Below, in pieces: positions 44,264 through 53,481 of a stretch of DNA of 64,000 nt (its first letter is position 1; every line of letters begins with the position of its first letter). Made by a program: the position numbers and the translations under genes. The DNA is from Pandoraea fibrosis (lineage in GTDB: Bacteria; Pseudomonadota; Gammaproteobacteria; Burkholderiales; Burkholderiaceae). The notes under the pieces were generated by a model, which saw only the letters and a list, made by a program, of their open reading frames with translations, searched no databases and was not told the DNA's origin. Where the stretch lies: NCBI RefSeq assembly GCF_000807775.2, contig NZ_CP047385.1, forward strand, positions 868,001 through 932,000, in the 5' to 3' direction.

Positions 44264-46051
44264 ATGGGACAGTACAACGCGCCACTGCGCGACATGCAAT
44301 TCGTCATGCACGAGCTGCTGGGCGTGGAAAACGAATTGAAGGCATTGCCGAAGCATGCGGACATCGATGCCGATACCATCAATCAGGTGCTGGAAGAAGC
44401 CGGCAAATTCTGTAGCGAGGTGGTCTTCCCGCTGAATCAGGTGGGCGATCGCGAAGGCTGCAAGTACGAGGGCGACGGTGTCGTCACGACGCCGACCGGT
44501 TTCAAGCAAGCCTACCAGCAATACGTCGAGGCGGGCTGGCCCGCGCTGGCGTGCGATCCCGAGTTTGGCGGGCAAGGCCTGCCGCAGGTCATCAACAATG
44601 CCCTGTACGAAATGCTCAACTCGGCCAATCAGGCATGGACGATGTATCCCGGCCTGTCGCACGGCGCCTACGAGTGCCTGCATGCGCACGGCACCCCCGA
44701 GCAACAAGCGACCTATCTGCCGAAGATCGTGTCCGGCGAGTGGACCGGTACGATGTGCCTGACCGAGCCGCACTGCGGCACCGATCTGGGCATGCTGCGC
44801 ACGAAGGCCGAGCCGAATGGCGACAATTCCTACGCCATCTCCGGCACCAAGATCTTCATCTCCGCTGGCGAGCACGACATGGCCGCCAACATCGTTCACC
44901 TTGTGCTGGCCCGTTTGCCCGACGCCCCGCCGGGAACGAAGGGCATCTCGCTGTTCGTCGTGCCGAAGTTCATTCCCGACGCGAACGGCGCACCGGGTGA
45001 GCGCAACGGTATCAAGTGCGGCTCCATCGAACACAAGATGGGCATTCACGGCAATGCCACCTGCGTGATGAACCTCGATGGCGCCAAGGGTTGGCTCGTC
45101 GGCGAACCGAACAAGGGCCTGAACGCCATGTTCGTGATGATGAACGCCGCACGTCAGGGCGTGGGCATGCAGGGTCTGGGGCTGACGGAAGTCGCGTATC
45201 AGAACTCGCTGGTGTATGCGAAGGAGCGCATTCAGATGCGCTCGCTCACCGGCCCGAAGGCACCGGACAAGCCGGCCGATCCGATCATCGTGCACCCGGA
45301 CGTGCGCCGCATGCTGCTCACGCAGAAGGCCTATGTGGAAGGGGGGCGTGCGTTCTCGTACTGGACCGCGCTGCACATCGACAAGGAACTGTCGCACGGC
45401 GACGAAGCCGAGCGTAAGGAGGCCGCCGATCTGGTCGCGCTGCTCACGCCGATCATCAAGGCCTTCCTGACCGACAACGCGTTCGAGTGCACCAACCACG
45501 CGATGCAGATCTACGGTGGCCATGGCTTCATCTCCGAGTGGGGCATGGAACAGTATGTGCGTGACGCGCGCATCAACATGATCTACGAAGGCACCAATTC
45601 GATTCAGGCACTCGACTTGCTGGGCCGCAAGGTGCTTGGCGACATGGGCGCGAAGCTCAAGAAGTTCGGCAAGCTCGTGCAGGACTTCGTCGAGGAGCAA
45701 GGCACGAAGGAAGAGATGCAGGAATTCGTCAATCCGCTCGCGGATATCGGCGACAAGGTTCAGAAGCTGACGATGGAAATCGGCATGAAAGCGATGGCCA
45801 ATCCGGACGAAGTGGGAGCCGCCTCCGTGCCGTATCAGCGCGTGGTCGGTCACCTCGTGTTCGCCTACTTCTGGGCACGTATGGCACGCATTGCGCTCGA
45901 CAAGCAAGGCAGCGGCGACAAGTTCTACGAATCGAAGCTCGCCACGGCGCGTTTCTATTTCGCCAAGTTGCTGCCGGAGACCGCGTCGCAAATTCGCATG
46001 GCCCGTGCCGGTGCGAAGACGCTGATGGAAGTCGACGTCGACCTGTTCTGA
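44264..46051 (+). CDS. Acyl-CoA dehydrogenase (595-residue, DmdC/FadE-like group)
   Basis: An FAD-dependent acyl-CoA dehydrogenase of the longer class with an extra C-terminal helical domain. The [17 protein letters not shown] FAD/substrate loop, the [18 protein letters not shown] segment and the [34 protein letters not shown] region (split in this listing) carry the family signatures. It catalyses the first, trans-2-enoyl-forming step of beta-oxidation. A GGAGGAG ribosome site precedes the ATG. First enzyme gene in the operon, 17 bases before the next. Confidence 0.95.
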   Translation: [595 protein letters not shown]

Positions 46052-46068
46052 GAGCGGAGGAGATCACC

Positions 46069-48513
46069 GTGAGTCAAACCAATAAACCCCTGGTCGTGCG
46101 CAAGGTTGCCGTGCTGGGCGCCGGCGTGATGGGCGCGCAGATTGCCGCTCACCTCGTCAACGCGAAAGTGCCCGTTGTCCTGTTCGATCTGCCGGCCAAG
46201 GAAGGCCCGAAGAACGGCATCGTCACGCGCGCCATCGACGGCCTGAAAAAGCTGAGCCCCGCGCCGTTCGCCGACAAGGCCGACGCGCAATACATCGAAA
46301 CGGCGAACTACGAAGACGACCTCGAGAAGCTCGCCGGCTGCGACGTGGTGATCGAGGCGATCGCCGAGCGCATGGACTGGAAGCATGACCTGTACAAGAA
46401 GGTCTCGCCGCATCTGGCCAAGCATGCCATCTTCGCATCGAACACGTCGGGTCTGTCGATCACCGAACTCTCGGAAGGCTTCGATGCCGACCTGAAGTCG
46501 CGCTTTTGCGGCGTGCACTTCTTCAACCCGCCGCGCTACATGCATCTGGTCGAGCTGATTCCGACCGCCACGACGGCGCCGGCGATTCTCGATCAACTCG
46601 AAACGTTCCTGACGTCCACGCTCGGCAAGGGCGTGGTGCGCGCGAAGGACACGCCGAACTTCATCGCCAACCGTGTCGGTGTCTTCTCGATTCTGGCGGT
46701 GTTCGCCGAAGCGCAGAAGTACGGCATCCCGTTCGATGTCGTCGACGACCTGACCGGCAGCAAGCTCGGCCGCGCGAAGTCGGCCACGTTCCGCACGGCC
46801 GATGTGGTCGGTCTGGACACGATGGCGCACGTCATCAAGACGATGCAGGACGGCCTCAAGGACGATCCGTTCGCACCGACATATGCGACGCCGCCCGTGC
46901 TCAAGGCGCTGGTAGAGAAGGGCGCGCTGGGCCAGAAGACCGGCGCCGGCTTCTACAAGAAGGAAGGCAAGGTCATCAAGGTGCTCGACCCGCAATCGGG
47001 CGAGTATGTCGAGTCGGGCAAGAAGGCCGACGAGATGGTCGTGCGCATTCTGAAGAAGGCGCCGGCCGAGCGACTCCGTTTGCTGCGCGAGTCGACCCAC
47101 CCGCAGGCCCAGTTCCTGTGGGCCGTGTTCCGCGACGTGTTCCACTACATCGGCGTGTATCTCGAGCAGATCGCCGACAACGCGCGCGACGTGGACTTCG
47201 CCATTCGCTGGGGCTTCGGCTGGAGTACCGGACCGTTCGAAGACTGGCAGGCCGCCGGCTGGAAGGAGATCGCGCAGTGGGTGCAGGAAGACATCGATGC
47301 CGGACACGCACTGTCGAAGGCACCGTTGCCCAAGTGGGTGACGAGCGGCAAGGTGGCCGAGGCGGGCGGTGTGCACACCGCTGAAGGCTCGTATGCGCCG
47401 GCCAGGGACGCCTTCGTGCCGCGCAGCACGCTGCCGGTGTATCAGCGTCAGGTGTTCCCGGCATCGCTCGTGGGCGACGCCAGCGCCGATCCGCGCAAGT
47501 TCGGCAAGACCATCGAAGAGAACGACGCCGTGCGTCTGTGGGTCGACGAAACCCCGGGTCAGGACGACGTGCTCATCGTCTCGTTCAAGTCGAAGATGAA
47601 CACCATCGGGCCGGCCGTCATCGACGGTCTGACCCGCGCCATCGATCTGGCCGAGCAGCAGTATCGCGGCGTGGTCGTGTGGCAGCCGACCTCGCTCAAG
47701 CTCGGCGCGCCGGGCGGCCCGTTCTCCGCCGGCGCCGATCTGGAAGCCGCCATGCCTGCGTTCATGATGGGCGGGGCCAAGGGGATCGAGCCGTTCATCA
47801 AGAAATTCCAGGACGGCATGATGCGCGTGAAGTATGCGCAGGTGCCGGTCGTCTCGGCGGTCTCCGGCATTGCGCTGGGCGGTGGCTGCGAACTGCTGCT
47901 GCATAGCGCCAAGCGCGTGGCGGCGCTCGAGAGCTACATCGGTCTCGTGGAAGTCGGCGTCGGCCTCGTGCCGGGCGGCGGTGGTCTGAAGGAAGCGGCG
48001 ATTCGTGCAGCGGAAGCGGCCAGCGCGGCGGGCAGCGTGCAGTACCTCCAGTTCGTGACCAAGTCGTTTACCAACGCCGCGATGGCGAAGGTCTCGGCTT
48101 CGGCACTCGATGCCCGCGAGATGGGATATCTGAAGCCGACCGACACGATCGTCTACAACGTGCACGAACTGCTGTCCGTGGCCCGCAACGAAGCCCGTGC
48201 GTTGGCCGTCTCCGGCTATCGTCCGCCGCTCAAGCCGGCAGGCATTCCGGTCGCCGGTCGGTCGGGCGTCTCGACGATCAAGGCGTCGCTGGTGAACATG
48301 CGCGACGGCAACTTCATTTCGGCGCACGACTTCCTCATTGCGTCTCGCATTGCCGAAGCGGTGTGCGGTGGCGACGTGGAGGCCGGCAGCCTCGTGAACG
48401 AAGAATGGCTGCTGGCGCTCGAGCGTCGTGCCTTCATCGAATTGCTGGGCACGTCGAAGACCCAGGAACGCATCATGGGCATGCTGCAAACCGGCAAGCC
48501 GGTGCGCAACTAA
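46069..48513 (+). CDS. Fused 3-hydroxyacyl-CoA dehydrogenase / enoyl-CoA hydratase (FadN-like order)
   Basis: An 814-residue bifunctional beta-oxidation enzyme from a GTG start with GGAGGAG upstream. The N-terminal NAD domain starts with VLGAGVMGAQIA, followed by the HCDH C-terminal domain (GVHFFNPPRYMHLVELIPT), then a C-terminal crotonase domain with the GAPGGPFSAGADLE oxyanion region and ALGGGCELLLH. Dehydrogenase-first order is the reverse of E. coli FadB and matches FadN/FadB2-type proteins. It lies between acyl-CoA dehydrogenase and thiolase genes, so the three encode a full oxidation cycle. Confidence 0.95.
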   Translation: MSQTNKPLVVRKVAVLGAGVMGAQIAAHLVNAKVPVVLFDLPAKEGPKNGIVTRAIDGLKKLSPAPFADKADAQYIETANYEDDLEKLAGCDVVIEAIAERMDWKHDLYKKVSPHLAKHAIFASNTSGLSITELSEGFDADLKSRFCGVHFFNPPRYMHLVELIPTATTAPAILDQLETFLTSTLGKGVVRAKDTPNFIANRVGVFSILAVFAEAQKYGIPFDVVDDLTGSKLGRAKSATFRTADVVGLDTMAHVIKTMQDGLKDDPFAPTYATPPVLKALVEKGALGQKTGAGFYKKEGKVIKVLDPQSGEYVESGKKADEMVVRILKKAPAERLRLLRESTHPQAQFLWAVFRDVFHYIGVYLEQIADNARDVDFAIRWGFGWSTGPFEDWQAAGWKEIAQWVQEDIDAGHALSKAPLPKWVTSGKVAEAGGVHTAEGSYAPARDAFVPRSTLPVYQRQVFPASLVGDASADPRKFGKTIEENDAVRLWVDETPGQDDVLIVSFKSKMNTIGPAVIDGLTRAIDLAEQQYRGVVVWQPTSLKLGAPGGPFSAGADLEAAMPAFMMGGAKGIEPFIKKFQDGMMRVKYAQVPVVSAVSGIALGGGCELLLHSAKRVAALESYIGLVEVGVGLVPGGGGLKEAAIRAAEAASAAGSVQYLQFVTKSFTNAAMAKVSASALDAREMGYLKPTDTIVYNVHELLSVARNEARALAVSGYRPPLKPAGIPVAGRSGVSTIKASLVNMRDGNFISAHDFLIASRIAEAVCGGDVEAGSLVNEEWLLALERRAFIELLGTSKTQERIMGMLQTGKPVRN

Positions 48514-48530
48514 GCCGATCGGAGACTGAC

Positions 48531-49730
48531 ATGAGCAAACAACTGCAAGACGCCTATATCGTTGCCGCCACGCGTGCACCGATCGGCAAGGCACCCAAGG
48601 GCAGCTACAAGAACACCCGTCCGGACGATCTGCTCGCGACCATCCTCAAGAGCACGCTCGCGCAGGTGCCGGATCTCGATCCGAAGGTAATCGAAGACGC
48701 GATCATCGGTTGCGCGATTCCCGAAGCCCAGCAAGGCCTGAACGTGGCGCGTATCGGTGCGCTGCTCTCCGGTCTGCCGAATACGGTGGGCGGCGTGACC
48801 GTCAACCGTTTCTGCGCCTCGGGTCTGACGGCGCTCGCCATGGCCGCCGACCGCATTCGTGTGGGCGAAGCCGACGCGATGTTCGCAGGCGGGATTGAGA
48901 GCATGAGCATGGTGCCGATGATGGGCAACACGCCGTCGCTCTCGCCGTCGATCTTCGAGCGCGACGAGAACGTGGGTATCGCCTACGGCATGGGGCTGAC
49001 CGCCGAGAAGGTGGCGCAGCAGTGGGGCGTGACGCGCGAAGCGCAGGACGCTTTCGCGCTGGCGTCGCACCAGAAGGCCATCAAGGCTCAGCAAAGCGGC
49101 GAGTTCACCAACGAGATCACGCCGATCGAGATCGTCGAGCGATTCCCGAATCTGGCCACCGGTGAAGTGTCGATCAAGACGCGCACGCTCTCGCTTGACG
49201 AAGGCCCGCGCCCCGATACGTCGCTCGAAGGGTTGGCCAAGCTGCGCCCGGTGTTTGCGAACAAGGGCTCGGTCACGGCAGGCAATAGCTCGCAGACGTC
49301 GGATGGCGCGGGTGCGCTGCTCGTCGTCAGCGAGAAGATCCTCAAGCAATTCAATCTCACGCCGCTGGCCCGTTTCGTGTCGTTCGCCGTGCGAGGCGTG
49401 CCGCCCGAGATCATGGGCATTGGTCCGAAGGAAGCCATTCCGGCCGCGCTGCGCGCCGCGGGCCTCACGCAGGACCAGATGGACTGGATCGAACTGAACG
49501 AAGCCTTCGCGGCGCAGGCACTGGCCGTCATCAAGGATCTGGACCTCGATACCAGCAAGGTCAACCCGATGGGCGGCGCGATTGCTCTGGGTCACCCGCT
49601 GGGCGCGACAGGTGCGGTTCGGGCAGCGACCGTGGTGCACGCGCTGCGCCGTCACAACCTGAAGTACGGCATGGTGACGATGTGCGTGGGTACCGGCATG
49701 GGCGCTGCGGGGATTCTGGAGCGCATGTAA
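48531..49730 (+). CDS. fadA: Acetyl-CoA C-acyltransferase (thiolase)
   Basis: A 399-residue degradative thiolase that releases acetyl-CoA. The nucleophile is C95 in NRFCASGLTA; the C-terminal HPLGATGA and CVGTGMGAAG motifs supply the second histidine and cysteine. The frame is open upstream inside the previous gene, but the ATG at 48531 follows GGAG and starts the normal N-terminus. Last gene before a terminator. Confidence 0.96.
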   Translation: MSKQLQDAYIVAATRAPIGKAPKGSYKNTRPDDLLATILKSTLAQVPDLDPKVIEDAIIGCAIPEAQQGLNVARIGALLSGLPNTVGGVTVNRFCASGLTALAMAADRIRVGEADAMFAGGIESMSMVPMMGNTPSLSPSIFERDENVGIAYGMGLTAEKVAQQWGVTREAQDAFALASHQKAIKAQQSGEFTNEITPIEIVERFPNLATGEVSIKTRTLSLDEGPRPDTSLEGLAKLRPVFANKGSVTAGNSSQTSDGAGALLVVSEKILKQFNLTPLARFVSFAVRGVPPEIMGIGPKEAIPAALRAAGLTQDQMDWIELNEAFAAQALAVIKDLDLDTSKVNPMGGAIALGHPLGATGAVRAATVVHALRRHNLKYGMVTMCVGTGMGAAGILERM

Positions 49731-49800
49731 GGGCAGACGTCGTCGGCCGTTGGCGGATATTGGGCAGACTTCCGGCAGATTGGCAGACGACGGCTCGGAG

Positions 49801-49845
49801 CGCCGGGGTGCGGTTTCGCGAATGCGTGGCCGCCCCCGGCGTTTT
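49801..49845 (+). terminator. Intrinsic terminator after the thiolase gene
   Basis: CGCCGGGG (49801-49808) pairs with CCCCGGCG (49834-49841), extended by GCGG/CCGC, then TTTT. Confidence 0.75.
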
Positions 49846-49940
49846 CATCGATAGCGGACGATGATCCGGCCTGACCGGATGGTCGAATTGAGGGATCGAC
49901 GGACTCACCGATTCCCGGCAACTCCGAGGAGACAGAAGCG

Positions 49941-50708
49941 ATGGAAGACGTATTGGTGCAGCGTCAGGGCGCCGTGCAGGTGCTGACGTTCAACCGGGCG
50001 CACAAGAAAAACGCGATTACTGCGGCCATGTATCAGGCCGTCGCCGAGGGCATTGCCGAAGCGGAGGCCGATCCGTCGTTGCGCGTGATCCTGATTCAGG
50101 GGCAGCCAGAGGCCTTCTCGGCGGGCAACGACCTCGAGGATTTCCTGAAGCACCCGCCGAAGGACGACGACGCGCCTGTGTTCCAGTTCCTGCGGGCAAT
50201 CAGTCAGGCGACCAAGCCGATTGTGGCGGCCGTGGCGGGCAATGCGGTCGGCGTCGGCACGACGATGCTGCTGCATTGCGACGTGGTGTATGCCGCGGAC
50301 ACGGCGCGTTTCTCGTTGCCATTCTCGCAACTGGCGCTGTGTCCGGAGGCGGCGTCGAGCTGGCTGCTGCCGCGCGTGGCGGGCTACCAGCGTGCTGCCG
50401 AGAAGTTGCTCTTCGGTGAGCCGTTCGACGTGAACGAGGCGGTAGCGATGGGTTTCGTCAATCGCATCGTGCCGGCGGCCGAACTGGCGGAGTATGCGGC
50501 GAAGCGCGCCGCACAATTGGCGGCCATGCCGGCGGGATCGCTGCGCGTAACCAAGCAGTTGATGAAGGGCGATAGCGCGCGCGACATTCAGGAGCGCATT
50601 CGCGACGAAGCGCTCGAGTTCGGCAAACGGCTGGTGTCGCCCGAAGCGCGCGAAGCCTTCACGGCCTTCTTCGAGAAGCGCAAGCCGGACTTCAGCCAGT
50701 TCTCGTAA
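49941..50708 (+). CDS. Enoyl-CoA hydratase/isomerase
   Basis: A 255-residue crotonase-family enzyme. The oxyanion-hole segments are EAFSAGNDLEDF (about 54-65) and AGNAVGVGTTMLLHCD (about 99-114). The catalytic glutamate positions read less like a canonical hydratase (LPFSQLALCPEAASS), so it may be an isomerase or act on unusual acyl-CoAs. GGAGACAG precedes the ATG. It lies downstream of the beta-oxidation operon but after a terminator. Confidence 0.9.
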   Translation: MEDVLVQRQGAVQVLTFNRAHKKNAITAAMYQAVAEGIAEAEADPSLRVILIQGQPEAFSAGNDLEDFLKHPPKDDDAPVFQFLRAISQATKPIVAAVAGNAVGVGTTMLLHCDVVYAADTARFSLPFSQLALCPEAASSWLLPRVAGYQRAAEKLLFGEPFDVNEAVAMGFVNRIVPAAELAEYAAKRAAQLAAMPAGSLRVTKQLMKGDSARDIQERIRDEALEFGKRLVSPEAREAFTAFFEKRKPDFSQFS

Positions 50709-50767
50709 CGCGCATCAGAGGGACTGCCGCTGCTGGCGTCATCGACGCACGGGCGGGTCAAAACACG

Positions 50768-50804
50768 AACGCCGCACGCCTCGTCCCGCGAGGCGTGCGG
50801 CGTT
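50768..50804. terminator. Strong hairpin between convergent genes
   Basis: 16-base perfect arms, 50768-50783 and 50789-50804, with loop TCCCG. It lies between the hydratase (plus) and thioesterase (minus) stops and probably ends both, although the T-run is short. Confidence 0.75.
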
Positions 50805-50820
50805 TGCCGTTGACGGGGGC

Positions 50821-51240
50821 TCAGCTTGGCGTTTCGAGCTTGGGCAGCGCGCGCGGACGGCGGTTTTCGTCGGTCGCCACATAGGTCACCGTCGCTTCGG
50901 TGACTTTGACGATCTCATGCGACAGGCGCATGCGCTGTGCGTATGCCTCGACGTAGACGGTGATCGACGTGTTGCCCGTCTTCGTGATCTTGGCGTAGAA
51001 GCTCAGCAGATCGCCGACGAACACGGGCTGCTTGAACAGGAACGAGTTGACGGCGATGGTGGCCACGCGGCCGTTGGCGCGCTGCGCAGCGGGGATCGAA
51101 CCGGCAATGTCGACCTGCGCCATGATCCAGCCGCCGAACACGTCGCCATGGGCATTGGCATCGGCAGGCATTGGCATGACACGCAACGCCAGTTCTTCTT
51201 TTTCGGGCAGCGCCGTGAGGGCAGGGGTCGGGATACTCAT
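50821..51240 (-). CDS. Acyl-CoA thioesterase (YciA-like hotdog)
   Basis: A 139-residue hotdog-fold thioesterase. The segment MPADANAHGDVFGGWIMAQVDIAG (given here as landmark, residues about 22-45) has the conserved N-x-x-G-D-x-FGG pattern with the catalytic aspartate of YciA/BACH enzymes. It hydrolyses acyl-CoA in the cytosol. Convergent to the beta-oxidation genes, it may balance free CoA. Start ATG at 51240. Confidence 0.92.
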   Translation of the reverse strand: MSIPTPALTALPEKEELALRVMPMPADANAHGDVFGGWIMAQVDIAGSIPAAQRANGRVATIAVNSFLFKQPVFVGDLLSFYAKITKTGNTSITVYVEAYAQRMRLSHEIVKVTEATVTYVATDENRRPRALPKLETPS

Positions 51241-51443
51241 GAGATTCCTTGCGTGAGCCGGAAAAGCCGGAAACAGCGGGGAAGATGGGAATCGCAGGCG
51301 ACACCCGTCATTCCGAGGCCCGCCTCAGGCGGGAGGGCCGCCCGGCGTCGGCTCAGCATGAGACGCCGGGTTCTGCGAAAATACGCCATCGACGATTTTA
51401 GCGGAAAGCCCTCTCGCGAGCCGGACGCCGCCCCAACCCCATC

Positions 51444-53348
51444 ATGAGACGTTTCACTCCGGCCGAGCCTGCGCCGGTGGCCCCCGGCGCCCGCAAGCCT
51501 TCTCGCGGCGACTGGCAAGTCATCAAGTCGCTGTTTCCCTATTTGCTCGAATTCCGTGGACGCGTGGCGCTGGCCCTGTCGTGCCTCGTGCTCGCCAAGG
51601 TGGCCAACCTGGGCGTGCCCATCATCATGAAGCACATCGTCGACGCGCTCGGCCCGGTGGCGGCGCTCTCGGCCACGGCCCGCGCCACGGGCGATGCGAG
51701 TCTGATCGTCGTCGGCAGTCTCGGCCTGCTGGTCATCGCCTACGGGATCGTGCGCCTGTCCACGTCGCTTTTCACCGAGCTGCGGGAAATTCTGTTCTCG
51801 AAGGTGACGGAGAGTGCGGTGCGGCAAATCGCGCTCAAGGTGTTTCGTCACCTGCACGCGTTGTCGTTGCGCTTTCATCTGGAGCGCCAGACAGGCGGGA
51901 TGAGCCGCGATATCGAGCGTGGCACGCGAGGCATCCAGTCGATGATCTCGTATTCGCTCTACAGCATTCTGCCGACGCTCATCGAAGTGGCGCTCGTGCT
52001 CGGTTTCTTTGTCGTGCGTTACGACGCCTTCTACGCCATCGTCACGCTCATCGCGCTCGCGTTCTACATCGTGTTCACGGTGAAGGTCACGGAGTGGCGC
52101 ACGCACTTCCGGCGCACGATGAACGAACTCGACTCGAAGGCCAATGCCCGCGCCATCGATTCGCTCATCAACTACGAGACGGTGAAGTATTTCGGAAACG
52201 AAGCGTTCGAGACCCAGCGTTACGACGAGAACCTCAAGCGCTATCGTGCGGCGGCGATTCGCTCGCAGAACTCGCTCTCGGTGTTGAACTTCGGGCAGCA
52301 GGTCATCATCGCGACCGGGCTGATCGCGATTCTCTGGCATGCCACGCAAGGTGTGATGAGCGGGCGCATGACGCTCGGCGATCTGGTGCTCGTCAACACG
52401 TTCATGCTGCAGCTCTACATTCCGCTGAACTTTCTCGGGGTGATCTATCGCGAACTCAAGCAGGCGATGACGGACATGGACCGCATGTTCACACTGCTCG
52501 ACGTGAACCGCGAAGTGGCCGATCCGCCGGGCGCACCACCGCTCGTCTGTCGCGGCAGCACGGTGCGCTTCGAGCATGTGAATTTTGGCTACGAGACGTC
52601 GCGCCAGATTCTGCACGACGTTGATTTCACGGTGGCTGCGGGCACGACCACGGCAGTCGTCGGTCACAGCGGCTCGGGGAAATCGACGCTCTCGCGCCTG
52701 CTGTTCCGCTTCTATGACGTTGGCTTCCCCGGAGTGCCCGCCGGGCGCATCACCATCGACGCCCAGGACATTCGCGACGTGACGCAGGATTCGCTGCGTG
52801 CGGCCATCGGCATCGTGCCGCAGGACACCGTGCTGTTCAACGACACCATCTACTACAACATTGCCTACGGCAATCCGTCGGCATCGCGCGAGCAGGTCAT
52901 TGCGGCAGCGCGTGCGGCGCATATCCACGACTTCATCGAAAGCCTGCCGGCCGGTTACGAGTCGATGGTCGGCGAGCGTGGCCTCAAGCTCTCCGGGGGC
53001 GAGAAGCAGCGCGTGGCGATTGCCCGCACCATCCTCAAGAATCCGCACATTCTGATTTTCGACGAGGCGACCTCGGCGCTGGACTCGCGCTCGGAACAGG
53101 CGATCCAGTCCGAGTTGCGCAGCATCGCCCGCGAGCGCACCACGCTCGTCATCGCGCACCGCCTCTCGACGGTCGTGCACGCGGCGCAGATCATCGTGCT
53201 CGACAAGGGCCGCATTGTGGAGCGTGGCACGCACGACGAGTTGCTGCGTGCCGAAGGGCTTTACGCGCAGATGTGGGCGTTGCAGCAGCAACGGCGTGGC
53301 GGAGAGGGGGATGCCGAGGCATCGCATTTCGCGACGGTCGTGTCCTGA
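51444..53348 (+). CDS. Atm1-type ABC transporter (fused permease-ATPase)
   Basis: A 634-residue half-transporter with six membrane helices (about 35-340) and a C-terminal ATPase. Walker A GHSGSGKST is at 407-415, signature LSGGEKQR at 516-523, and Walker B ILIFDEATSALD shortly after. The sequence resembles the Atm1/HMT1/ABCB7 group, which in proteobacteria exports glutathione-conjugated metals or thiols; INYETVKYFGNE in the membrane domain is typical of that group. It acts as a homodimer. Single gene. Confidence 0.93.
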   Translation: MRRFTPAEPAPVAPGARKPSRGDWQVIKSLFPYLLEFRGRVALALSCLVLAKVANLGVPIIMKHIVDALGPVAALSATARATGDASLIVVGSLGLLVIAYGIVRLSTSLFTELREILFSKVTESAVRQIALKVFRHLHALSLRFHLERQTGGMSRDIERGTRGIQSMISYSLYSILPTLIEVALVLGFFVVRYDAFYAIVTLIALAFYIVFTVKVTEWRTHFRRTMNELDSKANARAIDSLINYETVKYFGNEAFETQRYDENLKRYRAAAIRSQNSLSVLNFGQQVIIATGLIAILWHATQGVMSGRMTLGDLVLVNTFMLQLYIPLNFLGVIYRELKQAMTDMDRMFTLLDVNREVADPPGAPPLVCRGSTVRFEHVNFGYETSRQILHDVDFTVAAGTTTAVVGHSGSGKSTLSRLLFRFYDVGFPGVPAGRITIDAQDIRDVTQDSLRAAIGIVPQDTVLFNDTIYYNIAYGNPSASREQVIAAARAAHIHDFIESLPAGYESMVGERGLKLSGGEKQRVAIARTILKNPHILIFDEATSALDSRSEQAIQSELRSIARERTTLVIAHRLSTVVHAAQIIVLDKGRIVERGTHDELLRAEGLYAQMWALQQQRRGGEGDAEASHFATVVS

Positions 53349-53481
53349 GCAGCGGCGGGCCGGCGGCGGGTAGAGGGACGGGCAGGGCGCCGGGTGGCCA
53401 CGGACGATGGGCGCGGGCCTGTCATCCGGGCGGGCGATTGAGTAGACTAGCGCGCTGAGATCGCCGACGCCGGAGCGCCGC

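Noticed and set aside
45955..48594. Very long minus-strand open frame (879 codons) opposite the beta-oxidation genes.
   Set aside because: It is the antisense shadow of GC-rich codon use in the fused dehydrogenase/hydratase gene; its translation is arginine/histidine-rich and matches no family. The same applies to long antisense frames at 26347-28803, 28706-30538, 33737-35728, 39455-41455, 43547-45991 and 51237-53624.
51319..51370. Two GC-rich inverted repeats (CCCGCCT/AGGCGGG and CCCGGCGTC/GACGCCGGG) upstream of the thioesterase gene.
   Set aside because: Short GC-rich stems of this kind are frequent by chance at this base composition, and neither is followed by a T-run or placed over a clear promoter.
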